Source: Clostridiales bacterium (GTDB lineage Bacteria > Bacillota > Clostridia > HGM11327). Taken from it: a stretch of 32,551 bases of DNA. The notes beneath the pieces were generated by a model. That model searched no databases and was not told the origin of the DNA. It saw nothing but the letters and a program-made list of their open reading frames with translations. Of this stretch, positions 1 through 8,730 are shown in pieces. Every line of letters begins with the position of its first letter. Position 1 is the stretch's first letter. Where the stretch lies: NCBI GenBank assembly GCA_015056475.1, contig SVGF01000008.1, positions 1 through 32,551 on the forward strand, in the 5' to 3' direction. A program made the position numbers and the translations under genes.

Positions 1-101
1 ATCTCCGTCATGTTTATTTTTTTGTTGTCCTTGTCATATTCCGCAAGCATTGCTCTGCCGCTGGAAGCGCCGAAGTCAAACGCCAAAACTTTTTTACTCA
101 T
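1..101 (-). CDS. rhaB: Rhamnulokinase-like sugar kinase, N-terminal fragment
   Basis: Only the first 33 codons lie in the window; the gene runs off the left edge. The visible N-terminus reads MSKKVLAFDFGASSGRAML, followed by a short hydrophilic stretch. The DFGASSGR block is the phosphate-1 ATP-binding loop of FGGY-family carbohydrate kinases, and the ASSGR form is typical of rhamnulokinase, which phosphorylates L-rhamnulose in rhamnose breakdown. The ATG at 101-99 is preceded by GGAG at 112-109. A consensus promoter lies further upstream on the same strand at 190-162. Another FGGY kinase remains possible because only the first loop is visible. Confidence 0.7.
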   Translation of the reverse strand, partial: MSKKVLAFDFGASSGRAMLAEYDKDNKKINMTE

Positions 102-161
102 AATCGATCTCCATTCTTGATAGATAAAAGGAAATTATACAAACAATTTTCCCTTTATAAG

Positions 162-190
162 ATTATATCATTTATCACCTTTCATGTCAA
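162..190 (-). promoter_or_regulatory. Promoter for the rhamnulokinase-like gene
   Basis: On the minus strand, TTGACA (190-185) and TATAAT (167-162) are separated by exactly 17 bases, a perfect sigma-A-type match. Transcription would start near 155, giving a leader of roughly 55 bases before the ATG at 101. Confidence 0.75.
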
Positions 191-357
191 CTTGTTTTTG
201 TGCCAAATATATCAAAATTCATAAATTATTCTTAATTTTCTTACCATATTAATATAATTTTTGTTTAAGCGGTTTTTCGTTCATAATAATTTGCAGTCAG
301 GCTGTACGGGGGCAATATAGATTCAATATAAAATTTTAATTTTGAGTATTAATCGGC
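191..357. other. AT-rich divergent intergenic region
   Basis: The gap between the two divergent genes (102-447) holds the two promoters listed separately and this AT-rich core. I see no open reading frame, riboswitch fold, convincing PurR box or catabolite-response element in the core. Confidence 0.5.
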
Positions 358-386
358 TTGACATTTTAAGAGAAATACTGTATAAT
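358..386 (+). promoter_or_regulatory. Promoter of the purine operon
   Basis: TTGACA at 358-363 and TATAAT at 381-386 with a 17-base spacer form a perfect sigma-A-type promoter. The predicted start near 393 leaves a leader of about 55 bases before purE. The leader contains no evident guanine riboswitch, which would need about 80 bases plus a terminator. Confidence 0.8.
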
Positions 387-447
387 TTATATAATACGGC
401 GGAATAGTTTTTTGTCGTTATTTAATGTTTATTCTTGGAGGAAAACC

Positions 448-942
448 ATGAAAAAGGTTGCTATTATAATGGGAAGTGACAGCGATCTTCCCGTAGTTGA
501 AAAAGCTTTTGATACGCTTAAAGAATACGGTGTACCGTTTGAGGTGCATATTTATTCAGCACACAGAACACCTGTTGAAGCAAAGGAATTCGCTTCAAGC
601 GCAAGGGATAACGGCTTTGGTGCTATTATTGCCGCAGCAGGTAAGGCTGCTCACCTGGCAGGTGCTATCGCTGCAAATACTACTCTCCCCGTTATAGGTA
701 TTCCCGTAAAATCTTCCACGTTGGATGGGCTTGACGCACTCTTGTCCACTGTGCAGATGCCCGCAGGCATTCCCGTTGCAACAGTAGCTATTGACGGCGC
801 AGTAAACGCAGCTCTTTTGGCGATCCAGATAATTGCCGTTGAGGACGTTGCACTTGCTGAAAAATTAAACAACGCAAGAGCTGCCGCTGCAAAGAAGGTT
901 CTTGAAAAGAACGAGGCTGTTGCCGCAAAATATAATAACTGA
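448..942 (+). CDS. purE: N5-carboxyaminoimidazole ribonucleotide mutase PurE
   Basis: A 164-residue protein that moves the carboxyl group to form CAIR in purine synthesis. The nucleotide-binding GSDSD loop is at residues 9-13 and the SAHRTP motif is near residues 37-42. AAHLAG and [10 protein letters not shown] follow. These are class I (bacterial) features; class II enzymes instead carry AHKT and AGRSNAL. The usual AGGAAH loop reads AGKAAH here. Class I enzymes normally use N5-CAIR made by PurK, but no purK is in the window. The ATG at 448 is chosen because GGAGG lies at 437-441; an in-frame TTG at 412 lacks a site. It is the first gene of the operon. Confidence 0.95.
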   Translation: MKKVAIIMGSDSDLPVVEKAFDTLKEYGVPFEVHIYSAHRTPVEAKEFASSARDNGFGAIIAAAGKAAHLAGAIAANTTLPVIGIPVKSSTLDGLDALLSTVQMPAGIPVATVAIDGAVNAALLAIQIIAVEDVALAEKLNNARAAAAKKVLEKNEAVAAKYNN

Positions 943-951
943 CAATACATG

Positions 952-978
952 TACGGCATATAACTCCATTTTGCCGTA
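952..978 (+). other. Intercistronic hairpin between purE and the purF homologue
   Basis: TACGGCA (952-958) and TGCCGTA (972-978) form a perfect 7-bp stem with a 13-base loop just before the ribosome site of the next gene (986-990). No run of T follows, so it is not a classical terminator. It could affect mRNA stability or access to the ribosome site. Confidence 0.35.
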
Positions 979-1002
979 AACTATCGGAGGGAAAATAAAT
1001 AC

Positions 1003-2424
1003 ATGGGTGGTTTTTTTGGTGTTTCTTCACACAGAGACTGTATAATCGACGTATTCTACGGAGCTGATTATCACTCCCATCTCGGAACAAAGAGAGCAGG
1101 AATGGCAGCAGTTGACAGTGTGAAGGGCTTTCAAAGAGAAATTCACAATATTGAAAACTCACCGTTCAGAACAAAGTTTGACGCTGTGCCCGGAGTAATG
1201 AAAGGAACTTCCTGCATTGGTTGTATAAGTGATTCCGATCCTCAGCCCATACTTATCCGTTCTCATTTCGGTACATACGCTATAAGCACTATCGGCAGGA
1301 TCAACAACGCAAAAGAACTAGTAAATATGTTGCTTGAATCCGGATGCCATTTTAATGCAATGGATACCGGTAAAATAAACGATACCGAGCTTATAGCTGC
1401 AATAATCAATCACAAAGGAAATTTGGTGGACGGCATAAAATACGTTCACGAGGTGGTAGACGGTACTGCTTCAATACTCATCCTTAAGGAGGACGGCAAC
1501 CTTATTGCCGCAAGAGATAAGCTCGGCAGACTGCCGATCGTGCTTGCAAAGGACGATAGCGGACATTCGGTTTCATTTGAATCGTTTGCGCAACAAAAGC
1601 TCGGTTACGAATATTTAAGAGAGCTTGGTCCTGCCGAGATCGTAGAGATAACTCCGGATGAAGTAAAAGTGCTCTCCCCTGCAAGGAAAAAGAAAAAGAT
1701 ATGCTCCTTCCTCTGGACGTATTACGGCTTTCCGAACTCATCCTACGAGGGTGTAAACGTAGAAACGATGCGTTACAAGAACGGCGAAATAATGGCAAAG
1801 GCAGACAAGGAAAGCGGCGTTGCGCAGGATATTGACTACGTAAGCGGTATTCCTGATTCCGGTACACCGCATGCAATAGGATATTCCAATAAGGCTCACA
1901 TCCCGTTTGCAAGGCCTTTTATAAAATACACTCCAACGTGGCCCAGAAGCTTTACTCCTTCAAACCAGGCACAAAGAAAAATGATCGCAAGAATGAAGCA
2001 GATACCCGTTCACGAGCTCATCAAAGGAAAGAAGCTGTTATTTGTTGATGACAGCATCGTAAGAGGTACTCAGCTTGGAGAAACGGTTTCATTCCTTTAC
2101 GAGCACGGTGCAAAGGACGTTCATATGCGCTCCGCCTGCCCGCCTATAATGTTTGGCTGTAAGTATCTTAACTTCTCTAACAGTCGCTCCGAAATGGAGC
2201 TCATAACAAGGCAGATAATAATGGAGCTTGAGGGCGAGGAGGGATTCAACCATATTGACGAATACCTCGACGGAAAGACAGAGCGTGGCAAGTCAATGCG
2301 CCAGGCTATCTGCAATAAATTCAAATTCTCATCACTTGAATACCAGTCCCTTGAGGGCTTGATAGAATCCATAGGGCTTGACGAATGCGAGCTCTGTACG
2401 TATTGCTGTAACGGCAAGGAATAA
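1003..2424 (+). CDS. purF: Amidophosphoribosyltransferase homologue lacking glutaminase catalytic residues
   Basis: A 473-residue protein homologous to PurF, which makes phosphoribosylamine from PRPP and glutamine. The C-terminal phosphoribosyltransferase domain is intact: PRPP loop LLFVDDSIVRGT at 345-356, and cysteines 234, 379, 462, 465 and 468 placed like the 4Fe-4S ligands of Bacillus PurF. The N-terminal class II amidotransferase fold is recognisable but degenerate. It starts MGGFFG where active enzymes have Cys-1 of CGVFG. The TRYST arginine region is replaced by ISDSD (75-79) and the HNG oxyanion motif by TIG (96-98). No upstream start could restore a cysteine: the frame closes at TAA 961-963 with no start codon or Cys codon between. 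The ribosome site GGAGG is at 986-990. Likely role: ammonia-using or partner-dependent PurF. Confidence 0.85.
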   Translation: MGGFFGVSSHRDCIIDVFYGADYHSHLGTKRAGMAAVDSVKGFQREIHNIENSPFRTKFDAVPGVMKGTSCIGCISDSDPQPILIRSHFGTYAISTIGRINNAKELVNMLLESGCHFNAMDTGKINDTELIAAIINHKGNLVDGIKYVHEVVDGTASILILKEDGNLIAARDKLGRLPIVLAKDDSGHSVSFESFAQQKLGYEYLRELGPAEIVEITPDEVKVLSPARKKKKICSFLWTYYGFPNSSYEGVNVETMRYKNGEIMAKADKESGVAQDIDYVSGIPDSGTPHAIGYSNKAHIPFARPFIKYTPTWPRSFTPSNQAQRKMIARMKQIPVHELIKGKKLLFVDDSIVRGTQLGETVSFLYEHGAKDVHMRSACPPIMFGCKYLNFSNSRSEMELITRQIIMELEGEEGFNHIDEYLDGKTERGKSMRQAICNKFKFSSLEYQSLEGLIESIGLDECELCTYCCNGKE

Positions 2425-2471
2425 AATAAAAAAGAATTATAACATTACATATTGAAAGGATAAGTCATATC

Positions 2472-3515
2472 ATGAACACAAAATCCAAATCTGACAGCTA
2501 CGCAGCAGCGGGCGTCGACATCACAGCCGGCTACAAGGCCGTTGAACTTATGAAGCAACATATTGCAAGAACCATGACGGGTGCTGAATGCTCTGACATC
2601 GGTGGTTTCGGAGGACTCTTTGAGTTAGACATGACAGGCATCACAAAGCCCGTACTCGTAAGCGGTACGGACGGTGTTGGCACAAAGCTCAAGCTTGCTT
2701 TTATTATGGACAAGCACGACACAGTTGGTATTGACTGCGTTGCTATGTGCGTTAACGACATCATTTGTTGCGGTGCTAAGCCCTTGTTGTTCCTCGACTA
2801 CATTGCTTGCGGTAAGAACTTCCCCGAAAAGATTGCCGATATCGTAAAGGGTATTGCAGAAGGCTGCGTACAGGCAGGTGCATCCCTTATAGGTGGCGAA
2901 ACAGCCGAAATGCCCGGATTCTACCCCATTGACGAATATGACCTTGCAGGATTCTCCGTTGGTGTTGTTGATAAGAGCAAGATCCTCAATAACAAGACAA
3001 TGAAGGAAGGCGACGTTATTATTGCTTTGCCCTCAAGCGGTGTTCATTCAAACGGCTTCTCCCTCGTAAGAAAGGTGTTTGACGTTGAAAATAACGACAT
3101 CAAGACTCCTCTTGAGTGCCTTGGCGGAAAGTCCATCGGAGAAACTCTCCTTACTCCCACCAAGATATACGTTAAGCCCATGCTCGCACTCTTTGATGCA
3201 GTTACAGTAAAGGGTGTTTCTCACATCACAGGTGGCGGTTTCTATGAAAATCTCCCCAGAAGCTTCCCCAAGGGCTTGTCCGCAAAGATCAACAGAAGTG
3301 CGGTTAAGGTCCTCCCCATATTTGACCTCATTGCAAAGACGGGCAACATCCCCGAAAGAGATATGTTCAATACGTTCAACATGGGCGTTGGTATGAGCAT
3401 CGTTGTTTCCGCTTGCGACGTTGATAAGGCTATTGAAATATTGAAAGCTAACGGTGAAGATGCTTACGTGATCGGCTCCGTTGTTGAAAGTGACGAGGGC
3501 GTTATCTTTGAGTAA
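2472..3515 (+). CDS. purM: Phosphoribosylformylglycinamidine cyclo-ligase PurM (AIR synthetase)
   Basis: A 347-residue protein, the normal family length, that closes the imidazole ring of AIR from FGAM and ATP. The glycine-rich GTDGVGTK motif is at residues 65-72, and [10 protein letters not shown] and [14 protein letters not shown], both family hallmarks, follow. GAAAGGA lies at 2454-2460, 11 bases before the ATG. The gene follows the purF homologue by 47 bases, and its last 8 bases overlap the start of purN. Confidence 0.97.
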   Translation: MNTKSKSDSYAAAGVDITAGYKAVELMKQHIARTMTGAECSDIGGFGGLFELDMTGITKPVLVSGTDGVGTKLKLAFIMDKHDTVGIDCVAMCVNDIICCGAKPLLFLDYIACGKNFPEKIADIVKGIAEGCVQAGASLIGGETAEMPGFYPIDEYDLAGFSVGVVDKSKILNNKTMKEGDVIIALPSSGVHSNGFSLVRKVFDVENNDIKTPLECLGGKSIGETLLTPTKIYVKPMLALFDAVTVKGVSHITGGGFYENLPRSFPKGLSAKINRSAVKVLPIFDLIAKTGNIPERDMFNTFNMGVGMSIVVSACDVDKAIEILKANGEDAYVIGSVVESDEGVIFE

Positions 3516-4143
3516 TACAAAAAACGTAGTCGTTCTTGTTTCGGGCGGCGGCACAAATCTTCAGGCACTCATTGATGCACAAAAGCGCGGTGAGCTCGGC
3601 AACGGTAAGATCACATGCGTTATAGCGTCAAAGGCAGACGCATATGCCCTCACCAGAGCAAAGGATAACGGCATTAAAACAAGAGTCCTTGTAAGAAAGG
3701 ACTATGACGATATAGCTTCGTACAGCAGAGCTATGAAGGATGCACTCATCGAAGAAAAGGCTGACCTTGTGGTTTATGCAGGGTTTATGACCATCCTCGA
3801 CGAAACGGTATGCAACGCTTTTGAAAACAAAATGATAAACGTTCATCCCGCGCTCATCCCCTCATTCTGCGGAAAGGGCTACTACGGTCTTCACGTTCAT
3901 GAGGAGGCTCTCAAAAAGGGCGTAAAGGTTTCGGGTGCTACAGTGCACTTTGTTACTGCGGAGTGTGACGCAGGCCCCATCATCCTTCAGAAGGCGGTCG
4001 ATGTGCTTGAGGACGATACTCCGGAATCCCTCCAGCTCAGAATAATGGAACAGGTTGAGTGGAAAATACTTCCACAGGCTGTTAAATTATTCTGCGACGA
4101 CAGGATCACCGTTTCAAACGGCAAGGCTTATATCAAATATTGA
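3508..4143 (+). CDS. purN: Phosphoribosylglycinamide formyltransferase PurN
   Basis: A 211-residue enzyme that transfers a formyl group from 10-formyl-THF to [11 protein letters not shown] is at 12-19. The catalytic Asn111, His113 and Asp154 lie in NVHPALIP and ECDAG. The FCGKGYYG insertion after NVHPALIPS matches Firmicute PurN proteins. The start is taken as TTG 3508, which overlaps the purM stop by 8 bases. GAGGG lies about 9 bases upstream, and starting there leaves the first beta strand ([10 protein letters not shown]) intact. No in-frame ATG exists before that strand. The formyl donor can be supplied by fhs at the end of the operon. Confidence 0.94.
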   Translation: MSNTKNVVVLVSGGGTNLQALIDAQKRGELGNGKITCVIASKADAYALTRAKDNGIKTRVLVRKDYDDIASYSRAMKDALIEEKADLVVYAGFMTILDETVCNAFENKMINVHPALIPSFCGKGYYGLHVHEEALKKGVKVSGATVHFVTAECDAGPIILQKAVDVLEDDTPESLQLRIMEQVEWKILPQAVKLFCDDRITVSNGKAYIKY

Positions 4144-4158
4144 AAGGACAAACGATCA

Positions 4159-4875
4159 ATGGAAATAAAAACTATAGAAAACGAGCTTAATTCCCTCGCT
4201 TATCACGGCAGAGGCATTATGATAGGTAAGAGTGCCGACGGCAAGAAGGCAGTTACCGCATATTTTATAATGGGCAGAAGCGTTAACAGCCGCAACAGAG
4301 TTTTTGTTGAAGAAGGCGACGCTCTCCGCACAAAGGCTTTTGACGAATCAAAAATGACCGACCCCCATCTCATCATCTATTATCCCGTAAGAGTGCTCGG
4401 CAATAAGACTATCGTTACAAACGGCGACCAGACTGACACCATCTACGACCTTATGGACAGACAGATGACATTTGAGCAGGCTCTCCGCACAAGAGAGTTT
4501 GAGGACGACGCGCCCAATTACACACCCAGAATTTCGGGTATCATCCGTCTTGAAAAGGGCGATATGAATTACGCAATGTCAATTCTTAAGTCCGCTGACG
4601 GTGACGGCAGCTCATGCCAGAGATATACTTACGCTTACAGCAACCCCATTGCAGGCAGAGCAAAGTTCATCCACACATATAAGTGCGACGGCAATCCCTT
4701 GCCCAGCTTTGAAGGTGAGCCAAAGACTTTGGAGCTCCCCGACGTGGATATCGACACTCTCACAGACCTCATCTGGACAAACCTCAACGAGGACAACAAG
4801 GTTTCTCTCTTTGTAAGATACATTGACCTTGAAACAGGTAAGGCTGATACAAGAGTAGTAAACAAGAATAAATAA
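4159..4875 (+). CDS. purO: Archaeal-type IMP cyclohydrolase PurO
   Basis: A 238-residue protein resembling the PurO/IMP cyclohydrolase-like family (Pfam IMP_cyclohyd), which closes FAICAR to IMP, the last step of de novo purine synthesis. The N-terminus YHGRGIMIGKS followed by YFIMGRSVNSRNRVF is the family signature. The protein is unrelated to the MGS-like cyclohydrolase domain of PurH. It sits 15 bases after purN and directly before a stand-alone AICAR transformylase that lacks the usual cyclohydrolase domain, so the two together replace bifunctional PurH. GAAAGGA is at 4142-4148. Function is inferred from family signature plus context. Confidence 0.88.
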   Translation: MEIKTIENELNSLAYHGRGIMIGKSADGKKAVTAYFIMGRSVNSRNRVFVEEGDALRTKAFDESKMTDPHLIIYYPVRVLGNKTIVTNGDQTDTIYDLMDRQMTFEQALRTREFEDDAPNYTPRISGIIRLEKGDMNYAMSILKSADGDGSSCQRYTYAYSNPIAGRAKFIHTYKCDGNPLPSFEGEPKTLELPDVDIDTLTDLIWTNLNEDNKVSLFVRYIDLETGKADTRVVNKNK

Positions 4876-4895
4876 TTTTGAAAGGAATACATATA

Positions 4896-6080
4896 ATGAA
4901 AGAATTTGAATTGAAGTATGGTTGTAACCCCAATCAGAAGCCATCCAAGATCTATATGCATGATTCAAGCGATCTTCCCATAGAGATACTCTCAGGACGT
5001 CCCGGTTACATCAATTTTCTTGATGCCTTCAACAGCTGGCAGCTTGTAAAGGAGCTTAAGGAAGCTCTCGGCTTGCCCGCAGCTACGTCATTCAAGCACG
5101 TTAGCCCCACATCCGCAGCAGTTGGTACAAAGCTCTCCGATACACTCAAGAAGGCTTGCTTTGTTGACGATATTGAAGGTCTTGACGACTCTCCCCTCGC
5201 TTGCGCTTACGCAAGAGCAAGAGGTACTGACCGTATGTGTTCCTACGGTGACTGGATCGCTTTGAGCGACGTTTGCGACGTTACTACAGCTAAGCTCATC
5301 GTTCGTGAGATCTCCGACGGCGTTATCGCTCCCGGATATGAGCCCGAGGCTTTGGAGCTCCTCAAAACAAAGAGAAAGGGCGCTTATAACATAGTTAAGA
5401 TCGACCCTGACTTTGTTCCCGATCCCATAGAGCGTAAGCAGGTTTTCGGTATCACTTTTGAGCAGGGCAGAAACAATTTTGAGATCAACGAAGCTCTCCT
5501 CAACAATATCGTTACAGAAAACAAGTGCCTCCCCGATAGTGCAAAGAGAGATCTTATCGTAGCTCTCATCACACTCAAGTACACACAGTCCAACTCCGTT
5601 TGCTATGCGGTTGACGGACAGGCTATCGGCGTTGGTGCAGGTCAGCAGTCAAGAATCCACTGCACAAGACTTGCAGGCGGCAAGGCAGACACATGGCATC
5701 TCCGTCAGCATGAGAAGGTGCTCAACCTCCCCTTCCTCCCCACACTTACTCGCCCCGACAGAGATAACGTTATCGACGGCTACATAAACAAGAACGAAGA
5801 AGACGTTTGTGCAGACGGTATCTGGCAGAATTACTTTACGGAGCAGCCCGAGCCTTTCACAAGAGAAGAAATGGACGCTTACCTTGCAACAATTTCAGGC
5901 GTTGCACTTGGCTCCGACGCATTCTTCCCCTTTGGTGACAATATCGAAAGAGCAAAGAAGAGCGGCGTTTCTTACATTGCAGAGCCCGGTGGCTCAATCC
6001 GTGACGACATAGTTATTGACGTTTGCAACAAGTACAACATTGCTATGGCATTCACGGGAATGCGTCTTTTCCACCATTAA
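4896..6080 (+). CDS. Stand-alone AICAR transformylase (PurH C-terminal domain only)
   Basis: A 394-residue protein that formylates AICAR to FAICAR with 10-formyl-THF. It matches only the transformylase part of PurH: SFKHVSP with the catalytic Lys67-His68 pair, later [43 protein letters not shown] and the C-terminal [10 protein letters not shown]. Bifunctional PurH is about 510-525 residues and begins with a roughly 200-residue cyclohydrolase domain, absent here. Such single-domain enzymes have been called PurV. The ATG at 4896 follows GAAAGGA (4880-4886); an in-frame TTG at 4878 has no ribosome site. It is preceded by purO and followed by glyA. The product of HisF/HisH in the nearby histidine operon, AICAR, is also its substrate. 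Confidence 0.93.
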   Translation: MKEFELKYGCNPNQKPSKIYMHDSSDLPIEILSGRPGYINFLDAFNSWQLVKELKEALGLPAATSFKHVSPTSAAVGTKLSDTLKKACFVDDIEGLDDSPLACAYARARGTDRMCSYGDWIALSDVCDVTTAKLIVREISDGVIAPGYEPEALELLKTKRKGAYNIVKIDPDFVPDPIERKQVFGITFEQGRNNFEINEALLNNIVTENKCLPDSAKRDLIVALITLKYTQSNSVCYAVDGQAIGVGAGQQSRIHCTRLAGGKADTWHLRQHEKVLNLPFLPTLTRPDRDNVIDGYINKNEEDVCADGIWQNYFTEQPEPFTREEMDAYLATISGVALGSDAFFPFGDNIERAKKSGVSYIAEPGGSIRDDIVIDVCNKYNIAMAFTGMRLFHH

Positions 6081-6103
6081 TAATTGAAAGGAAAACCACA
6101 TTA

Positions 6104-7342
6104 ATGAATTTTTTTGACGAACTTGAGAGCTTTGATCCCGAGGTATTTGCCGCTTGCGACGCTGAACTCAAAAGACAAAGAGGCAATATTGAGCTTATCG
6201 CATCCGAGAATATAGTTTCCAAGGCTGTTCTTATGGCTGCAGGAACTGTGCTTACAAACAAGTATGCTGAAGGTTACCCCGACAAGAGATACTACGGCGG
6301 TTGCCAGTGTGTTGACGTAGTAGAAAACATCGCAAGAGAAAGAGCAAAGAAGCTTTTTGGTGCTGACCATGCAAACGTTCAGCCCCACAGCGGTGCAAGT
6401 GCCAACCTTGCAGTGTTCTTTGCACTCCTTAATCCCGGTGATACTGTAATGGGTCTTAACCTTGCACACGGTGGTCACCTTTCTCACGGCTCTCCCGTTA
6501 ATATTTCAGGTAAGTACTTCAACATAGTGCCTTACAGCGTAAACGACGACACAGAAATGCTCGATTACGATGCTATCCGCGCTACTGCGCTTGAATGTAA
6601 GCCCAAGATGATAATCTCCGGTGCAAGTGCATATGCAAGAACCATAGATTTTGCTAAGATCCGCGAGATATGTGACGAGGTCGGTGCTTACATGATGGTT
6701 GACATCGCTCACATTGCCGGTCTTGTTGCGGCAGGACTCCACCCCTCTCCCGTTCCCTATGCTGACGTTGTTACAACAACAACTCACAAGACTTTGAGAG
6801 GTCCCCGCGGTGGTCTTATACTCTGCAAGCAGGAATTGGCTCAGAAGATCGACAAGGCTATATTCCCCGGCGTGCAGGGCGGTCCCTTGATGCATATTAT
6901 TGCCGCAAAGGCAGTTGCTTTGGGCGAGGCTATGACGGATGAATTCAAGGAGTATCAGAAGCAAATAGTCAAGAACGCTTCTGCGCTTTGCGATGCGCTC
7001 ATAAACGAGGGCTTCAGAGTTGTTTCCGGCGGTACGGACAATCACCTCATGCTTATTGACCTTCGTCCGTTTGACATTACGGGTAAGGACTTTGAAAAGC
7101 GCCTTGATGAGGTTCATATCACAGTTAACAAGAATACTATCCCCAACGATCCTCAGAGCCCCTTTGTTACAAGCGGTATAAGAGTAGGTACTCCCGCTGT
7201 TACAAGCAGAGGTTTTAAGGAGGAAGAAATGCTCCTCATTGCTAAGTGGCTCAAGTTGGTAGCTACGGACTTTGAGAACACAAAGGAACAGATCATTGCC
7301 GAAGTAAGCGCACTTTGCGAAAAGTTCCCCATTTACGAATAA
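6104..7342 (+). CDS. glyA: Serine hydroxymethyltransferase GlyA
   Basis: A 412-residue PLP enzyme converting serine and THF to glycine and 5,10-methylene-THF. Signatures are [10 protein letters not shown], the tyrosine-rich [41 protein letters not shown] and [14 protein letters not shown], with the PLP lysine at residue 229. The ATG at 6104 follows AAAGGA (6087-6092). Its place in the purine operon makes sense because glycine is used by PurD and the one-carbon unit can feed formyl-THF. A stable hairpin follows the stop codon. Confidence 0.96.
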   Translation: MNFFDELESFDPEVFAACDAELKRQRGNIELIASENIVSKAVLMAAGTVLTNKYAEGYPDKRYYGGCQCVDVVENIARERAKKLFGADHANVQPHSGASANLAVFFALLNPGDTVMGLNLAHGGHLSHGSPVNISGKYFNIVPYSVNDDTEMLDYDAIRATALECKPKMIISGASAYARTIDFAKIREICDEVGAYMMVDIAHIAGLVAAGLHPSPVPYADVVTTTTHKTLRGPRGGLILCKQELAQKIDKAIFPGVQGGPLMHIIAAKAVALGEAMTDEFKEYQKQIVKNASALCDALINEGFRVVSGGTDNHLMLIDLRPFDITGKDFEKRLDEVHITVNKNTIPNDPQSPFVTSGIRVGTPAVTSRGFKEEEMLLIAKWLKLVATDFENTKEQIIAEVSALCEKFPIYE

Positions 7343-7357
7343 TTACACGACAAAAAG

Positions 7358-7378
7358 CCGGCGTGAAAACCACGCCGG
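7358..7378 (+). other. Strong hairpin between glyA and purD
   Basis: CCGGCGTG (7358-7365) and CACGCCGG (7371-7378) form a perfect, GC-rich 8-bp stem with a 5-base loop. The plus-strand flank (TATCCGTG) lacks a T run, so efficient intrinsic termination toward purD is not expected. On the minus strand the stem is followed by CTTTTTG, but no minus-strand gene ends here. A role in processing or in tuning distal gene expression is possible. Confidence 0.55.
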
Positions 7379-7428
7379 TATCCGTGTTTAATAACTGACT
7401 GCAATAATTTACACGATTGGAGAAAATT

Positions 7429-8703
7429 ATGAAGATTATGGTAGTTGGTGGTGGCGGACGTGAACACGCCATCATCAAAAAATTAAAAGAAAACAAAAGC
7501 ATTACCGAAATTTTTGCACTCCCCGGTAACGGCGGCATTGCGGCTGACGCTACTTGCGTTGCAATCGGCGCAAAGGATATCGAAAAGATCACAGCCTTTG
7601 CTAAGGAAAACGCTATTGACTTTGCAGTTGTTGCTCCCGATGATCCGCTTGTGCTCGGCGCTGTTGATGCCCTTAACGAAATAGGTATCCCCTGCTTTGG
7701 TCCTAAGGCAAACGCTGCAATAATTGAGGGTAGCAAGGTCTTTTCAAAGAACCTCATGAAAAAGTACGGTATTCCCACCGCACAGTACGAGGTTTTTGAT
7801 AAGGCTGAGGATGCTTTGGAATATATCAAGACTGCACCCATCCCCACAGTAATCAAAGCTGACGGTCTTGCGCTCGGCAAGGGCGTTATTATCGCCACAA
7901 CAAGAGAAGAAGCAGAAAACGCTATCCATGATATCATGGAAGATAAGGTGTTTGGCGAAAGCGGCAGCAAGGTTGTAATCGAAGAATTCCTTGAAGGCCC
8001 CGAGGTTTCTGTGCTTTCATTCACAGACGGTAACGTGGTTATCCCTATGATATCATCCATGGACCACAAGCGCGCTCACGATAACGATGAAGGACTTAAC
8101 ACTGGCGGTATGGGCACGGTTGCTCCCAACCCATACTACACAAAGGATATCGCCGATGAGTGTATGGAAACGATATTCCTGCCCACGATCAAGGCTATGA
8201 AGGCCGAAGGCAGAGAATTCAGAGGTTGCTTGTACTTTGGTCTTATGATCACAAAGAACGGACCAAAAGTCATTGAGTATAACTGCCGTTTTGGTGATCC
8301 CGAAACACAGGTAGTTCTCCCCCTTTTGAAGTCCGACCTCTTTGAGATCATGAAGGCAGTAAGCGAAGGTACACTCGCTGATGTGCCCGTTGAATTCTAT
8401 GACGATAAGTCCGCTTGCTGTGTTATAGTTGCTTCAAAGGGTTATCCTGTAAAGTATCAGAGCGGCTTTGAGCTTGGTTTGCCTAAAGCTGAGTCTGACA
8501 CAGATATTTTTGTGGCAGGTGCAAAGCTTGACGGCGATAAGCTCCTTAGCGCAGGCGGCAGAGTGCTCGGCGTTACAGCTATTGCAGACGACCTTGAGTC
8601 AGCTATAGCAAGAGCTTACGAGCATACAGCTAAAGTTAAATTTGAAAACGGATTCTATCGCCATGACATCGGTGCTCGCGCATTGAAGGCATTAAAGAAA
8701 TAA
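7429..8703 (+). CDS. purD: Phosphoribosylamine-glycine ligase PurD
   Basis: A 424-residue ATP-grasp enzyme that joins glycine to phosphoribosylamine, forming GAR. It shows the N-terminal GGGGREHA dinucleotide-like loop, KADGLALGKGV in the ATP-grasp fold, GLNTGGMGTVAPNP and YNCRFGDPETQ, all family hallmarks at normal length. The ATG at 7429 follows GGAGA at 7419-7423. An 86-base gap separates it from glyA, the longest intercistronic gap in the operon, and contains a strong hairpin. I see no good promoter there, so it is probably still part of the same transcript. Confidence 0.96.
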   Translation: MKIMVVGGGGREHAIIKKLKENKSITEIFALPGNGGIAADATCVAIGAKDIEKITAFAKENAIDFAVVAPDDPLVLGAVDALNEIGIPCFGPKANAAIIEGSKVFSKNLMKKYGIPTAQYEVFDKAEDALEYIKTAPIPTVIKADGLALGKGVIIATTREEAENAIHDIMEDKVFGESGSKVVIEEFLEGPEVSVLSFTDGNVVIPMISSMDHKRAHDNDEGLNTGGMGTVAPNPYYTKDIADECMETIFLPTIKAMKAEGREFRGCLYFGLMITKNGPKVIEYNCRFGDPETQVVLPLLKSDLFEIMKAVSEGTLADVPVEFYDDKSACCVIVASKGYPVKYQSGFELGLPKAESDTDIFVAGAKLDGDKLLSAGGRVLGVTAIADDLESAIARAYEHTAKVKFENGFYRHDIGARALKALKK

Positions 8704-8730
8704 TTACTAACGTTTAAGAAAGGTATTATT

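Noticed and set aside
260-285. Possible PurR box or catabolite-response element (GCGGTTTTTCGTTCAT)
   Set aside because: The core does not fit CGAAC in either orientation as a paired PurR box, and the match to a catabolite-response element has several mismatches.
387-447. Guanine-type riboswitch in the purE leader
   Set aside because: The leader is too short for the three-helix aptamer plus terminator and none of the conserved loop bases are seen.
6506-7117. 203-codon open frame on the minus strand inside glyA
   Set aside because: Antisense to conserved glyA coding sequence; no ribosome site and no recognisable domain.
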